The notes beneath the pieces were generated by a model, which saw nothing but the letters and a program-made list of their open reading frames with translations, ran no database searches and was not told the DNA's origin. A program made the translations under genes and the position numbers. Positions 1 through 8,573 of a stretch of DNA of 64,000 bases are shown in pieces. The stretch covers positions 1-64,000 of the forward strand of contig CAAGAD010000009.1 of the NCBI GenBank assembly GCA_900767715.1, given 5' to 3'. The DNA comes from Clostridia bacterium. GTDB taxonomy: Bacteria; Bacillota; Clostridia; Christensenellales; UBA1242. The first letter of the stretch is position 1; each line of letters opens with the position of its first letter.

Positions 1-82
<82 letters not shown>

Positions 83-155
83 AAAGAGAGAGAGTCGACA
101 CTCGAAAGAGTGAGAGAAACATACCCAAAAAGTTCGTTAAGTTATGGAGATAAGA

Positions 156-186
156 AACTAGGTAGTATCCCTACCTAGTTTTTTTT
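156..186 (+). terminator. Rho-independent terminator after 16S rRNA
   Basis: A 10-bp perfect stem (AACTAGGTAG / CTACCTAGTT) with a 5-base loop is followed by a run of about eight T. It would end transcription right after the 16S gene, so the 16S appears to be transcribed without a 23S. Confidence 0.88.
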
Positions 187-193
187 GTTGTTC

Positions 194-283
194 GGTAGAG
201 GAAAAAGAGTGTTGGCACTCGCTAGGGCTTCGGCTAACGCCTGCAGAAACGCTCGTTGCCAAACCTTTTTCCTAGTTTCTACC
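194..283. repeat. Imperfect long dyad, GC-richer than surroundings
   Basis: The left arm has GGTAG, GGAAAAAG and TTGGCA; the right arm has TTGCCAA, CTTTTTCC and CTACC. Together they can fold into one long interrupted hairpin. Function is unknown. Other GC-richer dyads occur at 32724-32835 and 55322-55447. The rest of 284-461 shows no gene; a 12-base direct repeat (ATGTGGAATGGG) occurs at 315 and 369. Confidence 0.5.
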
Positions 284-461
284 TGCCAGCGTTGTGACAA
301 AAATGTGTGTTTTTATGTGGAATGGGGGTTGTATTCTGTATGGTAAATAGATGATAATACAAGTAGTAATGTGGAATGGGATTATTAGAGATAATATTTG
401 GCGGATAGCATAGTGTTGTGTAAGTCAAAGATGAAAAACATAAAATAATTCACTTTTGGTC

Positions 462-489
462 TGTACAAATTGGGAATTTATGATATAAT
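462..489 (+). promoter_or_regulatory. Putative promoter for the 542-2429 paralog operon
   Basis: TGTACA (462-467), a 16-base spacer and TATAAT (484-489). The -10 is perfect and the -35 weak. A GGGTGG ribosome binding site sits 5-10 bases before the ATG at 542. Confidence 0.5.
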
Positions 490-541
490 TAATTATATTC
501 AGTTTAGTTTTGGCGAAATTTGTTAATTTTAAGGGTGGAAA

Positions 542-1201
542 ATGATAGGAAAGAAGTTTGAAGGTGTGGACAATTCGCAAGAGTTGGTGTTTGGTGACGA
601 CAGAGAGTGCTTCAACAAACACAGTGTGAAGACAATCACTGATAGATACAAAGGAAAATCACTTTTCCACTTTTTCATTGGCAGACCTATTGAAGTGGGT
701 AATAGCAGACGTGTTTGCCCTATTTATGATTGTTCGGGCAATGGGAAGGACAAACTAGAACACGAAGATTTTGCTGAAATTGCTCTTGGTTCGACCGAGC
801 AAATGCGTGCAATTCGTGATGAAATTACCAAAGACCACAAAAAGATGATGGAAGAAATCGAGAAAATTGGCGGGGATTTTGATGACGAAAGAGTGGCAGA
901 CGAGTTGCTATTCAGCAAAGAATCTGTGATGCACGCGCTTGGCTGGATAAGAGTATTTCAATTTATGCAATACGATGGCAGTGTGGAATGTGTGATTGAC
1001 CTGCCTTGCGACAGATATTATAAGATGAAAGCGGAGCCAGAGCAATTTGACACCTTGATGGCGCTACTTAACCGCGGAGTGATTAGAGATGAAGAGGCGA
1101 TTGACCTTGCGGAAGACCGTTGCAGACAAAAGGCACGCGACTTCGACGCATTAATCAAGAAAATTAGAGCAAAACACAGTGAGGACATATCGGAAGTATG
1201 A
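542..1201 (+). CDS. Hypothetical protein, first of three tandem paralogs
   Basis: I do not recognise this 219-residue protein. It has no signal peptide or membrane segment and is rich in charged residues, so it is probably cytosolic. Three blocks recur in the two following genes: an N-terminal stretch ending in a short hydrophobic segment (LFHFFIGRP), a central aromatic block (HALGWIRVFQF) and a C-terminal block (PEQFDTLMALLNRGVIRDEEA). The gene is translationally coupled to the next by an ATGA overlap. The three genes therefore look like an internal duplication cluster with a shared but unknown function. Confidence 0.75.
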   Translation: MIGKKFEGVDNSQELVFGDDRECFNKHSVKTITDRYKGKSLFHFFIGRPIEVGNSRRVCPIYDCSGNGKDKLEHEDFAEIALGSTEQMRAIRDEITKDHKKMMEEIEKIGGDFDDERVADELLFSKESVMHALGWIRVFQFMQYDGSVECVIDLPCDRYYKMKAEPEQFDTLMALLNRGVIRDEEAIDLAEDRCRQKARDFDALIKKIRAKHSEDISEV

Positions 1202-1821
1202 TTGGTAAAGAGTTTGACATTACAACATTGGATTTGTCACCAAAGCAGAACCCAAACTTTAAGCCTGTAAGCGTGCAAGAAGTTATCCGCAGATATCAAG
1301 TAGGCACGGAAGTGCACTTATTTATCGAACAGCCACATTTGGACGAAAACGGCAAGCGAGTGTGCAACATTTACGATTGCATTCACCCGAATTATATGCA
1401 ACACCAAAATTTTGTTGATGAGGCGGTTGCTACAAATAAAAAATTAAGTCAAATTGTTGATGAAACAAAAAAAGACGGTGCGTTGATAAAAAAAATAATT
1501 CAAGGTAGAGAAGTTAGACATAGTTGCAAGATTTTGTCTAATGTGAGTTGGCCGGTCGAAATTATGGTGAATGCGTGTGGATTGATACGTATTTTTCAAT
1601 ATTTTCACCCAGCATCTGGCGAGATTTGTGAGATACAATTCCCGCTCAAAAGTCTGTACGGGAAGGACGTTCAGCCCGAACAGTACGATGTTTTGACCGC
1701 CTTGTATAAGCACAACGTCATAAAGGACGACGGCGCGCTCGGTCACGCCGAACACGTCCACGCGAGACTAAAACGTGACTATGAAGAATTTATGGAAGAT
1801 GTAAAGGGTTTGACAAGGTAG
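1198..1821 (+). CDS. Hypothetical protein, second of three tandem paralogs
   Basis: This unknown 207-residue protein begins inside the stop codon of the previous gene (ATGA overlap). It shares with its neighbours the central block NACGLIRIFQY and the C-terminal block PEQYDVLTALYKHNVIKDD. Like the first copy it starts MIGK and has a VHLFIEQP-type hydrophobic strand followed by a CNIYDC motif, which matches CPIYDC in copy one. No transmembrane helix or catalytic motif is evident. The Cys-x-x-x-x-Cys similarity between copies one and two could be structural. Confidence 0.75.
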   Translation: MIGKEFDITTLDLSPKQNPNFKPVSVQEVIRRYQVGTEVHLFIEQPHLDENGKRVCNIYDCIHPNYMQHQNFVDEAVATNKKLSQIVDETKKDGALIKKIIQGREVRHSCKILSNVSWPVEIMVNACGLIRIFQYFHPASGEICEIQFPLKSLYGKDVQPEQYDVLTALYKHNVIKDDGALGHAEHVHARLKRDYEEFMEDVKGLTR

Positions 1822-1823
1822 TT

Positions 1824-2429
1824 ATGAAAGGTTTAATTGGACAAAGACAAAAAGATATCACACTAAAACTGTGCGACAAAAAAGGCAAAGAACTCGTCTA
1901 TGCGGATATGAAAACGCTATGCGAAAGATATGCGAATAGGAACAATATGCACCTGTTTGTTTTGCCAGACGGCAGAGTGCTGGACGTAATGGGTGACTAT
2001 GGTGTGGGGCATTATGAGTTTGCGGACACACTGTTTAAGAACATTCACAACAAGGCGCAATTTCGCAAAATTAGTAAAGTTTGCAAGTACGCCAAAAAAC
2101 TTGTGCAAGATATGGGCAAAAATACCGACGATTATCCATACATTAACTACACAGAGGGTATGGATATGTTGATACATTATTTCGGTTGGGTTAGAGTGTA
2201 TCAATACCCAAATGTTTACGGCACAAAGCCCGCAACTTGCACTATAGATTTCCCTAATCCAGTATTGTTTGGTGTGGACTACACGCCTGAGCAAGAACAG
2301 ACATTAAGAGAACTATATCTCATACGTAACCTAATCAAAGATGATGAGTGGAAAGAAAACAGCGCGGAAAGATTGAAGATTACAAAAGATTGTTTCGTTG
2401 CGCTATTCTCAAATACGAATGTAAGATAA
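1824..2429 (+). CDS. Hypothetical protein, third of three tandem paralogs
   Basis: This unknown 201-residue protein starts 2 bases after the stop of the previous gene. The family blocks are present but more diverged: MHLFVLPDGRVLDVMGDY, HYFGWVRVYQYP and PEQEQTLRELYLIRNLIKDDEW. It lacks the paired cysteines of the CxIYDC motif found in the two upstream copies. It is followed by a hairpin terminator and faces recD2. No function is assigned. Confidence 0.75.
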   Translation: MKGLIGQRQKDITLKLCDKKGKELVYADMKTLCERYANRNNMHLFVLPDGRVLDVMGDYGVGHYEFADTLFKNIHNKAQFRKISKVCKYAKKLVQDMGKNTDDYPYINYTEGMDMLIHYFGWVRVYQYPNVYGTKPATCTIDFPNPVLFGVDYTPEQEQTLRELYLIRNLIKDDEWKENSAERLKITKDCFVALFSNTNVR

Positions 2430-2434
2430 AAAAT

Positions 2435-2469
2435 AACTCGAAAGGACAATTTGCCCAATTGAGTTTTTT
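2435..2469. terminator. Bidirectional terminator between the paralog cluster and recD2
   Basis: An AACTC/GAGTT stem with an inner GGAC/GCCC stem (one G-U pair) is flanked by an A-run on the left and a T-run on the right. It can serve both converging transcripts. Confidence 0.6.
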
Positions 2470-2471
2470 GT

Positions 2472-4685
2472 TTATTCAAATTTCAATTCTTCGCTTAAGA
2501 AGTATCTTAACATCGTGTATCTTTTTGCCGTATAAGTGTTGTGTATCATGCGGGCAAGGTTTTGCCTTGTGCCAACCAACACAACCATTTTTTTTGCACG
2601 CGTAATCGCTGTGTAGATAAGGTTTTTGGTGAGAATGATAGGCGCGCCTGCAATCACAGGAATGACGACGTAATCAAATTCGCTACCTTGACTTTTGTGA
2701 ATGGTGATGGCATAGGCGAGTGTGAGTTCGCTGATGTCGCTTCGAGTGTAAATCGCCACGCGTCCGTCGTCAAAGTTGACTGTGGTTTCAAAGGTTGAGG
2801 GTGCAATGTGTGTAATGTAACCGATGTCGCCGTTAAATACGCCCTGACCTTTTTCTTCACCGCCAAATTCGTCAAATCGCGACCAGCCTAGTTCATAGTT
2901 GTTCACCGTTTGCATAACCTTGTCGCCAACTCTAAACGCGCAATGCTCGGTCAAGAGTTGCATACCCATTCGGTGTGGATTGATGCGGTCTTGCAGACGG
3001 CGGTTAAGCGAGTCAATGCCACAAGGGCCGACCTTCATAGGTGCAAGCACTTGAATCTTGGTGGCTTCCGTCTTGCAATATGCTGGCAGACGCGAGCAGA
3101 CCATATTCACAATCTTGTCCGCACAATCGGCTGGTACGGGCTCTTGCTCAAAGAAGAAATCGGCGCTCGTGTTGTCAATCACGGGCATTTTGCCGTCATT
3201 GATTAGGTGTGCATTTGAAACAATTAGGCTACGCTCGTCTTGACGATAGATTTTGTTTAGATAGGTGGTGTGGATTTTGTCGCTCTCGATAATGTCTTTA
3301 AGCACATTGCCGGCATTGACGCTAGGCAACTGGTCCTTATCACCCACCAGCACGAGTTGTGCGCTAGGGCGGGTGGCTTTGAGCAAAAAGTAAAACAAAT
3401 TCACATCGACCATACTCATTTCGTCAATAACAATGAAATCCGCATTCAGTGGATTGTTTTCATTGCGGTTAAAGATTGAACGTTCTTCCGCTGGCACCAT
3501 TTCTAGCGCGCGGTGAATTGTTTTGGCTTCCAAACCGGTGGTTTCGCTCAGCCTTTTGGCAGCGCGTCCGGTAGGGGCTAGCAACAAAATCTGCTTGTGC
3601 TCTTGGCTGATAAAGTCCAACAAGCAACGCACAATGGTGGTTTTGCCCGTACCTGGGCCACCCGTAATTACGCTGACGCCGTTGGTTATGGCACTTATTA
3701 CGGCTTGTTTTTGCTCCTCGCCCAGTTTTACTTTGTGGATTTTTTCATAACTAGCGAATAGGTCGCTCGCTTGCATTTCGTTAGAATAGCAGTTGCGACC
3801 AAGAATCGTGAGTTTGTTAGCAATGAATTTTTCGATGAAATAATATTTCAACATCATAACGATAGGTTCGTTGTGGTGCGTGAGTATTTTTAGCACGTTT
3901 TCTACGCACAATAAGTTTACAACCTTTTCAATCTCTTGGTTATCCATTTCGTCTAGGTCAAGCAGTTTGCGTGCGTTGTCAATGAGTAAGTTGAGTGGCA
4001 GATAGGTGTGTCCGTCGCGGTCGGAGGCTTCTTTCATCGTGTGCATAAGACCCGCGCGGATGCGGAATTCACTCTTGTGGTCGATGTTTAGGCTGACCGC
4101 AATTTTGTCTGCCGTGCTAAAACCGATTCCGTTGACGTCTTCCACCAATTTGTATGGGTTTGACTGTACGGTAGGAATGGTTTGCGTCTTGTAGATGTCG
4201 TAAATCTTTATCGCCATATTGGTGCTGATATTATGCGACTGCAAAAACATAATGCTGTCTTGCATATTCCTTAGTTCGCTATACGCCCCCGCGATTTCTT
4301 CCGCTTTGGCACGGCTGATTCCGCGAATGGTGGCAAGGCGCATAGGGTCCATTTCCATAATGTCTAGGGTGTCCATACCGAACTCTTTGACAATCTTTTC
4401 GGCAGTGATAGGGCCGACACCGCGAATGAGCCCGCTTCCCAAATATTTTTGAATGGCGGAAAGGGTGTTCGGCTTGATTAAATGCAGTTCGCGAACTTGA
4501 ATCTGCTCGCCGAAACGCGAATTGTTGACCAACTCGCCCTCAATCTCAACCATCTGCCCAACGTTGAGTTCGGGCATATTGCCGACAGCAGTGTAAAGTT
4601 CACCGTCACAGTCAATACCTATGACGGAATAATTATTTTGTTCGTTGCGAAAAACGATTTCTTCTACACTTCCTGCGTATCTCAT
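2472..4685 (-). CDS. recD2: RecD2-type ATP-dependent 5'-3' DNA helicase
   Basis: This is a 737-residue superfamily 1B helicase of the RecD2/RecD-like family, which acts in DNA repair outside RecBCD; the organism carries AddAB instead. An N-terminal OB-like region is followed by a helix-hairpin-helix (near residues 83-99, GLIRGVGPITAEKIV). The Walker A GGPGTGKTT is at 342-350 and the Walker B-type FIVIDEMSMVD near 414. Late motifs include LTLAYAITIHKSQGSEF and YTAITRAKK. Length is normal for RecD2. The gene is transcribed alone and divergently from the surface-protein gene. Confidence 0.95.
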   Translation of the reverse strand: MRYAGSVEEIVFRNEQNNYSVIGIDCDGELYTAVGNMPELNVGQMVEIEGELVNNSRFGEQIQVRELHLIKPNTLSAIQKYLGSGLIRGVGPITAEKIVKEFGMDTLDIMEMDPMRLATIRGISRAKAEEIAGAYSELRNMQDSIMFLQSHNISTNMAIKIYDIYKTQTIPTVQSNPYKLVEDVNGIGFSTADKIAVSLNIDHKSEFRIRAGLMHTMKEASDRDGHTYLPLNLLIDNARKLLDLDEMDNQEIEKVVNLLCVENVLKILTHHNEPIVMMLKYYFIEKFIANKLTILGRNCYSNEMQASDLFASYEKIHKVKLGEEQKQAVISAITNGVSVITGGPGTGKTTIVRCLLDFISQEHKQILLLAPTGRAAKRLSETTGLEAKTIHRALEMVPAEERSIFNRNENNPLNADFIVIDEMSMVDVNLFYFLLKATRPSAQLVLVGDKDQLPSVNAGNVLKDIIESDKIHTTYLNKIYRQDERSLIVSNAHLINDGKMPVIDNTSADFFFEQEPVPADCADKIVNMVCSRLPAYCKTEATKIQVLAPMKVGPCGIDSLNRRLQDRINPHRMGMQLLTEHCAFRVGDKVMQTVNNYELGWSRFDEFGGEEKGQGVFNGDIGYITHIAPSTFETTVNFDDGRVAIYTRSDISELTLAYAITIHKSQGSEFDYVVIPVIAGAPIILTKNLIYTAITRAKKMVVLVGTRQNLARMIHNTYTAKRYTMLRYFLSEELKFE

Positions 4686-4740
4686 ATGTCAAATTTACAC
4701 CAAATGGGCGAAAAAGACAACTAATTTTCACATTTAGATA

Positions 4741-4768
4741 TTGACAGTTTGACGAAATGTGTTAAAAT
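4741..4768 (+). promoter_or_regulatory. Sigma-A-type promoter of the GLUG surface protein gene
   Basis: A perfect TTGACA (4741-4746), a 16-base spacer and TAAAAT (4763-4768). A strong GGAGG (4793-4797) sits before ATG 4806, which favours that start over an in-frame upstream ATG at 4749 lying within the promoter. Confidence 0.75.
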
Positions 4769-4805
4769 AACAACAAGGCAAATTCTAGTAGTGGAGGATT
4801 TGAAA

Positions 4806-7800
4806 ATGAAATTAAAGAGATTTATGATGTTCCTAGTCGTACTAGTAGTAAGCGTCAGTCTGGGTATGATGACGTATTATTTCGTACGCAATGACGAAGT
4901 AGTTTCCATTTCTACACGTCCACTTTATATGAACGTGGGCAGTAAAATCAGCCTAGAAGATTTGGAATTCAGTCACACTCACGCCAACGAAAGCACGACA
5001 ATCGACTTTAACGCAGGTGGCGAAGAAGTGAAGGAAATCGTTGAATATAAAGAAAACACCGAAACTGGCGACCAATGGTATGAAGCCAAGAAGGGCGGTA
5101 AGACTACTATTAAGATTACCACTAGCAACAAAAAGTTCCCTTCATTCTCCATTGACGTTGTGGTAGGCGACGGCTCAAACGAATTCCCATTCGTTATCAA
5201 CAATGAATTGGAATTCAGCACAATCGGTGAAGAAAATCGTCCTTTGAGCGCAAGTTACCAACTTGCTGACGATATCACACTAACCAAAGAGTTCGTTCCA
5301 ATCGGCATCAAGACTGTAAACAATCTTACCACAATCCAACAATTCACAGGCAAGTTTGACGGCAACGGCTATTCAATCAGTGGTTTGAGCATCAAGACAA
5401 GTTACGAAAAGGCGGGCTTGTTCGCTCACATTTCAAGCAGTGCTACCGTCCAAAGACTTATCTTGAAGAATGCGAATATTGAAGGCTCATTCCAATACGT
5501 TGGCGCAATCGCTGGTCAAAATGACGGCGTAGTAACACGTTGTACAGTGGAAAGCACATCAATCAAGAACGCACGCACCGATGAAAACACTGCAAGCGGT
5601 TTGGTAATCGGTTACCAAAACTGTGCAGAAGGCAATAATCAAGACAACCTAACACGTGGTCTTTTGAAGACTAGTGCAACAGGCTCAATCTTGGCTAAGA
5701 ACTACGTCGGCGGTCTAATCGGTATGATAAACAACGGCGTTTTGCAAGCGTGCTGGTCTAATGTTGACATTGACGCCAATGGCGCAACATACGCTGGCGG
5801 TCTTGTCGGCAAAGTGGATAGAAACGCAGTCGGCAATATGATGGAATCTTATTCTATCTCGAAATTCATTCAAAAAGCGCAATATTCGGGCGGTCTAATC
5901 GGTATTTATGATGTTAAGAACACAGACAAAGTTTCACAAGACAAGTTCGCAATGTATGGTTTGTACTATAACGACGAACTCGCTGACGTGAACGCAATCG
6001 GCTCAAATTCTTCTACAAAATTGAACGTTTATGCAGTGAACGCAGTGACAACTGCTGAAATGAAAGCAGGTCAGGAAACCTACATTTTGACACAGAACAC
6101 TACAACTGCAGTCGACATTATGTGGCACTTCGCCGAAAACATCTGGTACACTGAGTCGGGCATTTACCCAATCATCTGCGACAACTCTTCGGCTATTCCA
6201 GAAATCAAGGTTCAAAATCCTGACAATCCGGGCGATGACCCTGAAAAGCCAGACGACGGCAAGACAGATGTCATTGACAAAAATGATACAAAGAATATCA
6301 TTCAATATATGACAGAGAAGCCAGACGGCGCGTTCGCGTTGGACGGCGACCAAGACTTGAAGGGTGCAACTTATTCGTCAATCCCAGAGTTTACTGGTTT
6401 CTTGACATCAAAGGGTGAAGGCACAAAATACACAATTTCTAACTTCACAATCAGCACAAACAATGAAAATGCAGGCTTGTTCGGCATTTTGAACGGAACA
6501 ATTACCAACGTCATCTTTAAGAACGTGACAGTCAACGTTACTGGCGCAACCAACGCAGGTGCTTTGGCTGGTATCTTGGGCTTGAAAAGTAGAATCTATA
6601 ATGTTGACCTTGTCAATGTCAAGGTAAGCGGAGAATCCAAGTTCATGGGCGCGTTCGCGGGCTTGGCAGAAGCCACTACTCTTGGCAAAATCAATGTTAC
6701 TAATGGTGAACTTACTAACACATCTTTGCAAAATGGAAGTGCGACCGGTGGCGTCATCGGTTACAACAACGCAATGCTCGGCTATCGTGGTGTCAACAAC
6801 ACTCCTTGCGGAGTAGATGCAATCAACACATCTGTCAGCGCCTATTCAAACGTTGGCGGTATCGTGGGTGTCAACAATGGTTTAATCAGTTACGCTAACG
6901 CAACAATGACTGAACAATCTATTTCTGTCACAGCAATGGGCAGTGCAAACAGCACAACAGTTAATGCTGGTGGTATTGCTGGCTTTAACCAAGGCACTAT
7001 CACATACAGCAATTCAAACGCTATGTCAGTGTTCGCTAGCCGTACAAGTATGGCCACATCTAACGGCAGAGTAGTATGTGCCGGCGGTGTAGTTGGTCAA
7101 AATGGTAGCAGTGCGGTAGTGCTTTACTGCTATGCAAAAGAAGGCAAAACTTCGACGGCGGGCAACAATGCTTATGTCGGCGGTGTGGTTGGTTACAACT
7201 TCAAGGGCGATATTATGTCTTGTGGCAACGAAAGCGAAGTTTCGGGCAACTATGACAAGCAAGTTTATGCGGGCGGTGTAGCCGGTGTGAACCAAGGTAA
7301 ACTTTACAAATCTTACAACATTGGTAATGTGTCGGGCAGTTACGCCGGCGGTATTGTGGCATTGAACGACAGCGTAGACAATATCGGTTCGATTGGACTC
7401 AACCAACTTCGTGGTTTGAAGACTGGTATCGTGACTGAATGTTACACTTCGGGCGACGTTCCAACAGACCAAGAATCATACACTGAAAATGCTTCAAAGA
7501 ACACAATCAGCGGTGTGGTTGTAGGCGGTATTTGTGCAAAAATGGACTTCGGTTACATTGCCAACTGCTATACACGTTGCTTGTTGCAAACTGGTACAAC
7601 CAACGCAACAATCAAGAAGGACTGTGGCGTCAGCACGGTTGAAAAGGGCGGTTTGATTGGTCAAATCGACGGAAGTGAATCTAAATACGGTTTGCTCGAA
7701 AACAGCGTAAGTTTCTGCGACTTTGATAAGGGTGCAATCACCACAACTATTAATAAGTATGAAACAGTTAGCCCAATTTTCAGTTCGGGCAAACGTGCAA

Positions 7801-8039
7801 CTGGTACAATCTTGAATTGTGCAGTCAATCGTTCGGCTAGCGGTAGTGTTTCTAGTGCGCAAAACGTAATTACCAACATCACCAACTGGCTCTACAAGGG
7901 TTACGCTTCTGGCTCAACAATTTTGGGTCTAAAAGGTGGCGAAACAACCACTGCCATTAAGTATGCAGATGTATGCGGACTTAACGTTTGGGCATTGATT
8001 GACGGCTACTACCCAATCTTGAACGCTTTTACAAAATAG
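4806..8039 (+). CDS. Large GLUG-repeat cell-surface protein
   Basis: This 1077-residue exported protein has an N-terminal hydrophobic segment (FMMFLVVLVVSVSLGMMTYYF) serving as signal or anchor. The ectodomain opens with a small beta domain, then two blocks of GLUG-type repeats, seen as many GG(L/V/I)(I/V)GxNxG units (for example GGLIGMINNG, GGIVGVNNGL, GGIAGFNQG, GGVAGVNQG). The blocks are separated by an acidic Pro/Asp linker (NPGDDPEKPDDGK). GLUG repeats are predicted to form beta-solenoid surface structures. There is no LPxTG sorting signal, so it is either membrane-anchored by the N-terminus or released. The start at 4806 is chosen from its GGAGG site. It is monocistronic with its own promoter and terminator. 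Ligand or adhesive role is unknown. Confidence 0.85.
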   Translation: MKLKRFMMFLVVLVVSVSLGMMTYYFVRNDEVVSISTRPLYMNVGSKISLEDLEFSHTHANESTTIDFNAGGEEVKEIVEYKENTETGDQWYEAKKGGKTTIKITTSNKKFPSFSIDVVVGDGSNEFPFVINNELEFSTIGEENRPLSASYQLADDITLTKEFVPIGIKTVNNLTTIQQFTGKFDGNGYSISGLSIKTSYEKAGLFAHISSSATVQRLILKNANIEGSFQYVGAIAGQNDGVVTRCTVESTSIKNARTDENTASGLVIGYQNCAEGNNQDNLTRGLLKTSATGSILAKNYVGGLIGMINNGVLQACWSNVDIDANGATYAGGLVGKVDRNAVGNMMESYSISKFIQKAQYSGGLIGIYDVKNTDKVSQDKFAMYGLYYNDELADVNAIGSNSSTKLNVYAVNAVTTAEMKAGQETYILTQNTTTAVDIMWHFAENIWYTESGIYPIICDNSSAIPEIKVQNPDNPGDDPEKPDDGKTDVIDKNDTKNIIQYMTEKPDGAFALDGDQDLKGATYSSIPEFTGFLTSKGEGTKYTISNFTISTNNENAGLFGILNGTITNVIFKNVTVNVTGATNAGALAGILGLKSRIYNVDLVNVKVSGESKFMGAFAGLAEATTLGKINVTNGELTNTSLQNGSATGGVIGYNNAMLGYRGVNNTPCGVDAINTSVSAYSNVGGIVGVNNGLISYANATMTEQSISVTAMGSANSTTVNAGGIAGFNQGTITYSNSNAMSVFASRTSMATSNGRVVCAGGVVGQNGSSAVVLYCYAKEGKTSTAGNNAYVGGVVGYNFKGDIMSCGNESEVSGNYDKQVYAGGVAGVNQGKLYKSYNIGNVSGSYAGGIVALNDSVDNIGSIGLNQLRGLKTGIVTECYTSGDVPTDQESYTENASKNTISGVVVGGICAKMDFGYIANCYTRCLLQTGTTNATIKKDCGVSTVEKGGLIGQIDGSESKYGLLENSVSFCDFDKGAITTTINKYETVSPIFSSGKRATGTILNCAVNRSASGSVSSAQNVITNITNWLYKGYASGSTILGLKGGETTTAIKYADVCGLNVWALIDGYYPILNAFTK

Positions 8040-8050
8040 CAATCAAAAAA

Positions 8051-8076
8051 AACAACTCATTGCGAGTTGTTTTTTT
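8051..8076. terminator. Bidirectional terminator (surface protein gene / spoVG)
   Basis: The 8-bp stem AACAACTC/GAGTTGTT has a 5-base loop, an A-run on the left and seven or more T on the right. It ends the surface-protein mRNA and, on the other strand, spoVG. Confidence 0.85.
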
Positions 8077-8119
8077 CATTGGCAATGTGATTCGAAATAG
8101 CCTTTCTACAAATAGATTA

Positions 8120-8395
8120 CTATTTTTCTTCGCTGTTAGCGACAGCCTTTTCGTATTCAGCCAATACCATTGCGTTGATTTGTTCACGAGTTTCAGTGTT
8201 TGCTGGGTGAACAATGTCCTTGAACTTGCCGTCATTACCTTGTTTGGCAGGCATAGCAACGAAGTATCCGTTAGGACCATCAATAATCTTGACGTCGTGA
8301 ACAACGAACGAATCTTCGATAGTGAATGATGCAAATGCTTTGAGTTTACTGTCAGCCTTTGGCATCAATCTAATACGAATGTCTGAAATTTTCAT
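8120..8395 (-). CDS. spoVG: SpoVG family RNA/DNA-binding regulator
   Basis: This 91-residue protein matches SpoVG along its length: MKISDIRIRLMP at the N-terminus, AFASFTIEDSFVVHDVKIIDG, and FVAMPAKQ near the middle, then IVHPANTETR before an Ala/Glu-rich helical tail. SpoVG proteins bind nucleic acid and influence sporulation, septation and virulence gene expression in Firmicutes. A good AAGGAAGG site precedes the ATG. It is monocistronic, and the leader carries a perfect dyad that may be an operator. Confidence 0.95.
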   Translation of the reverse strand: MKISDIRIRLMPKADSKLKAFASFTIEDSFVVHDVKIIDGPNGYFVAMPAKQGNDGKFKDIVHPANTETREQINAMVLAEYEKAVANSEEK

Positions 8396-8416
8396 AAGTT
8401 CCTTCCTTTTATAGAT

Positions 8417-8441
8417 TGACTATTCCCTAGTCAATTATATT
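8417..8441 (-). promoter_or_regulatory. spoVG -10 box with overlapping perfect dyad
   Basis: On the minus strand a TATAAT (8436-8441) is immediately followed by an 8-bp perfect inverted repeat ATTGACTA-5 bases-TAGTCAAT (8417-8437). The dyad would cover the transcription start, a typical repressor-operator position. No convincing -35 box is seen. Confidence 0.5.
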
Positions 8442-8573
8442 CTACTATATTTCAAAGATTTTTGCAAATAAATAAGACCAAATTTTACCTTTTCCAAATA
8501 TTTATTTAGCGCGAATTTTGACGTATTTGTGCACTCGTTAAACAGATTGTGGCGGGAGCGAATATATATAAAT

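Noticed and set aside
315..380. 12-base direct repeat ATGTGGAATGGG
   Set aside because: Only two copies in a short AT-rich gap, with no related structure; kept as a note under the 194-283 entry.
7026..7472. 148-residue minus-strand frame inside the GLUG protein gene
   Set aside because: It is an antisense by-product of repetitive Gly/Val/Asn codons; there is no ribosome site.
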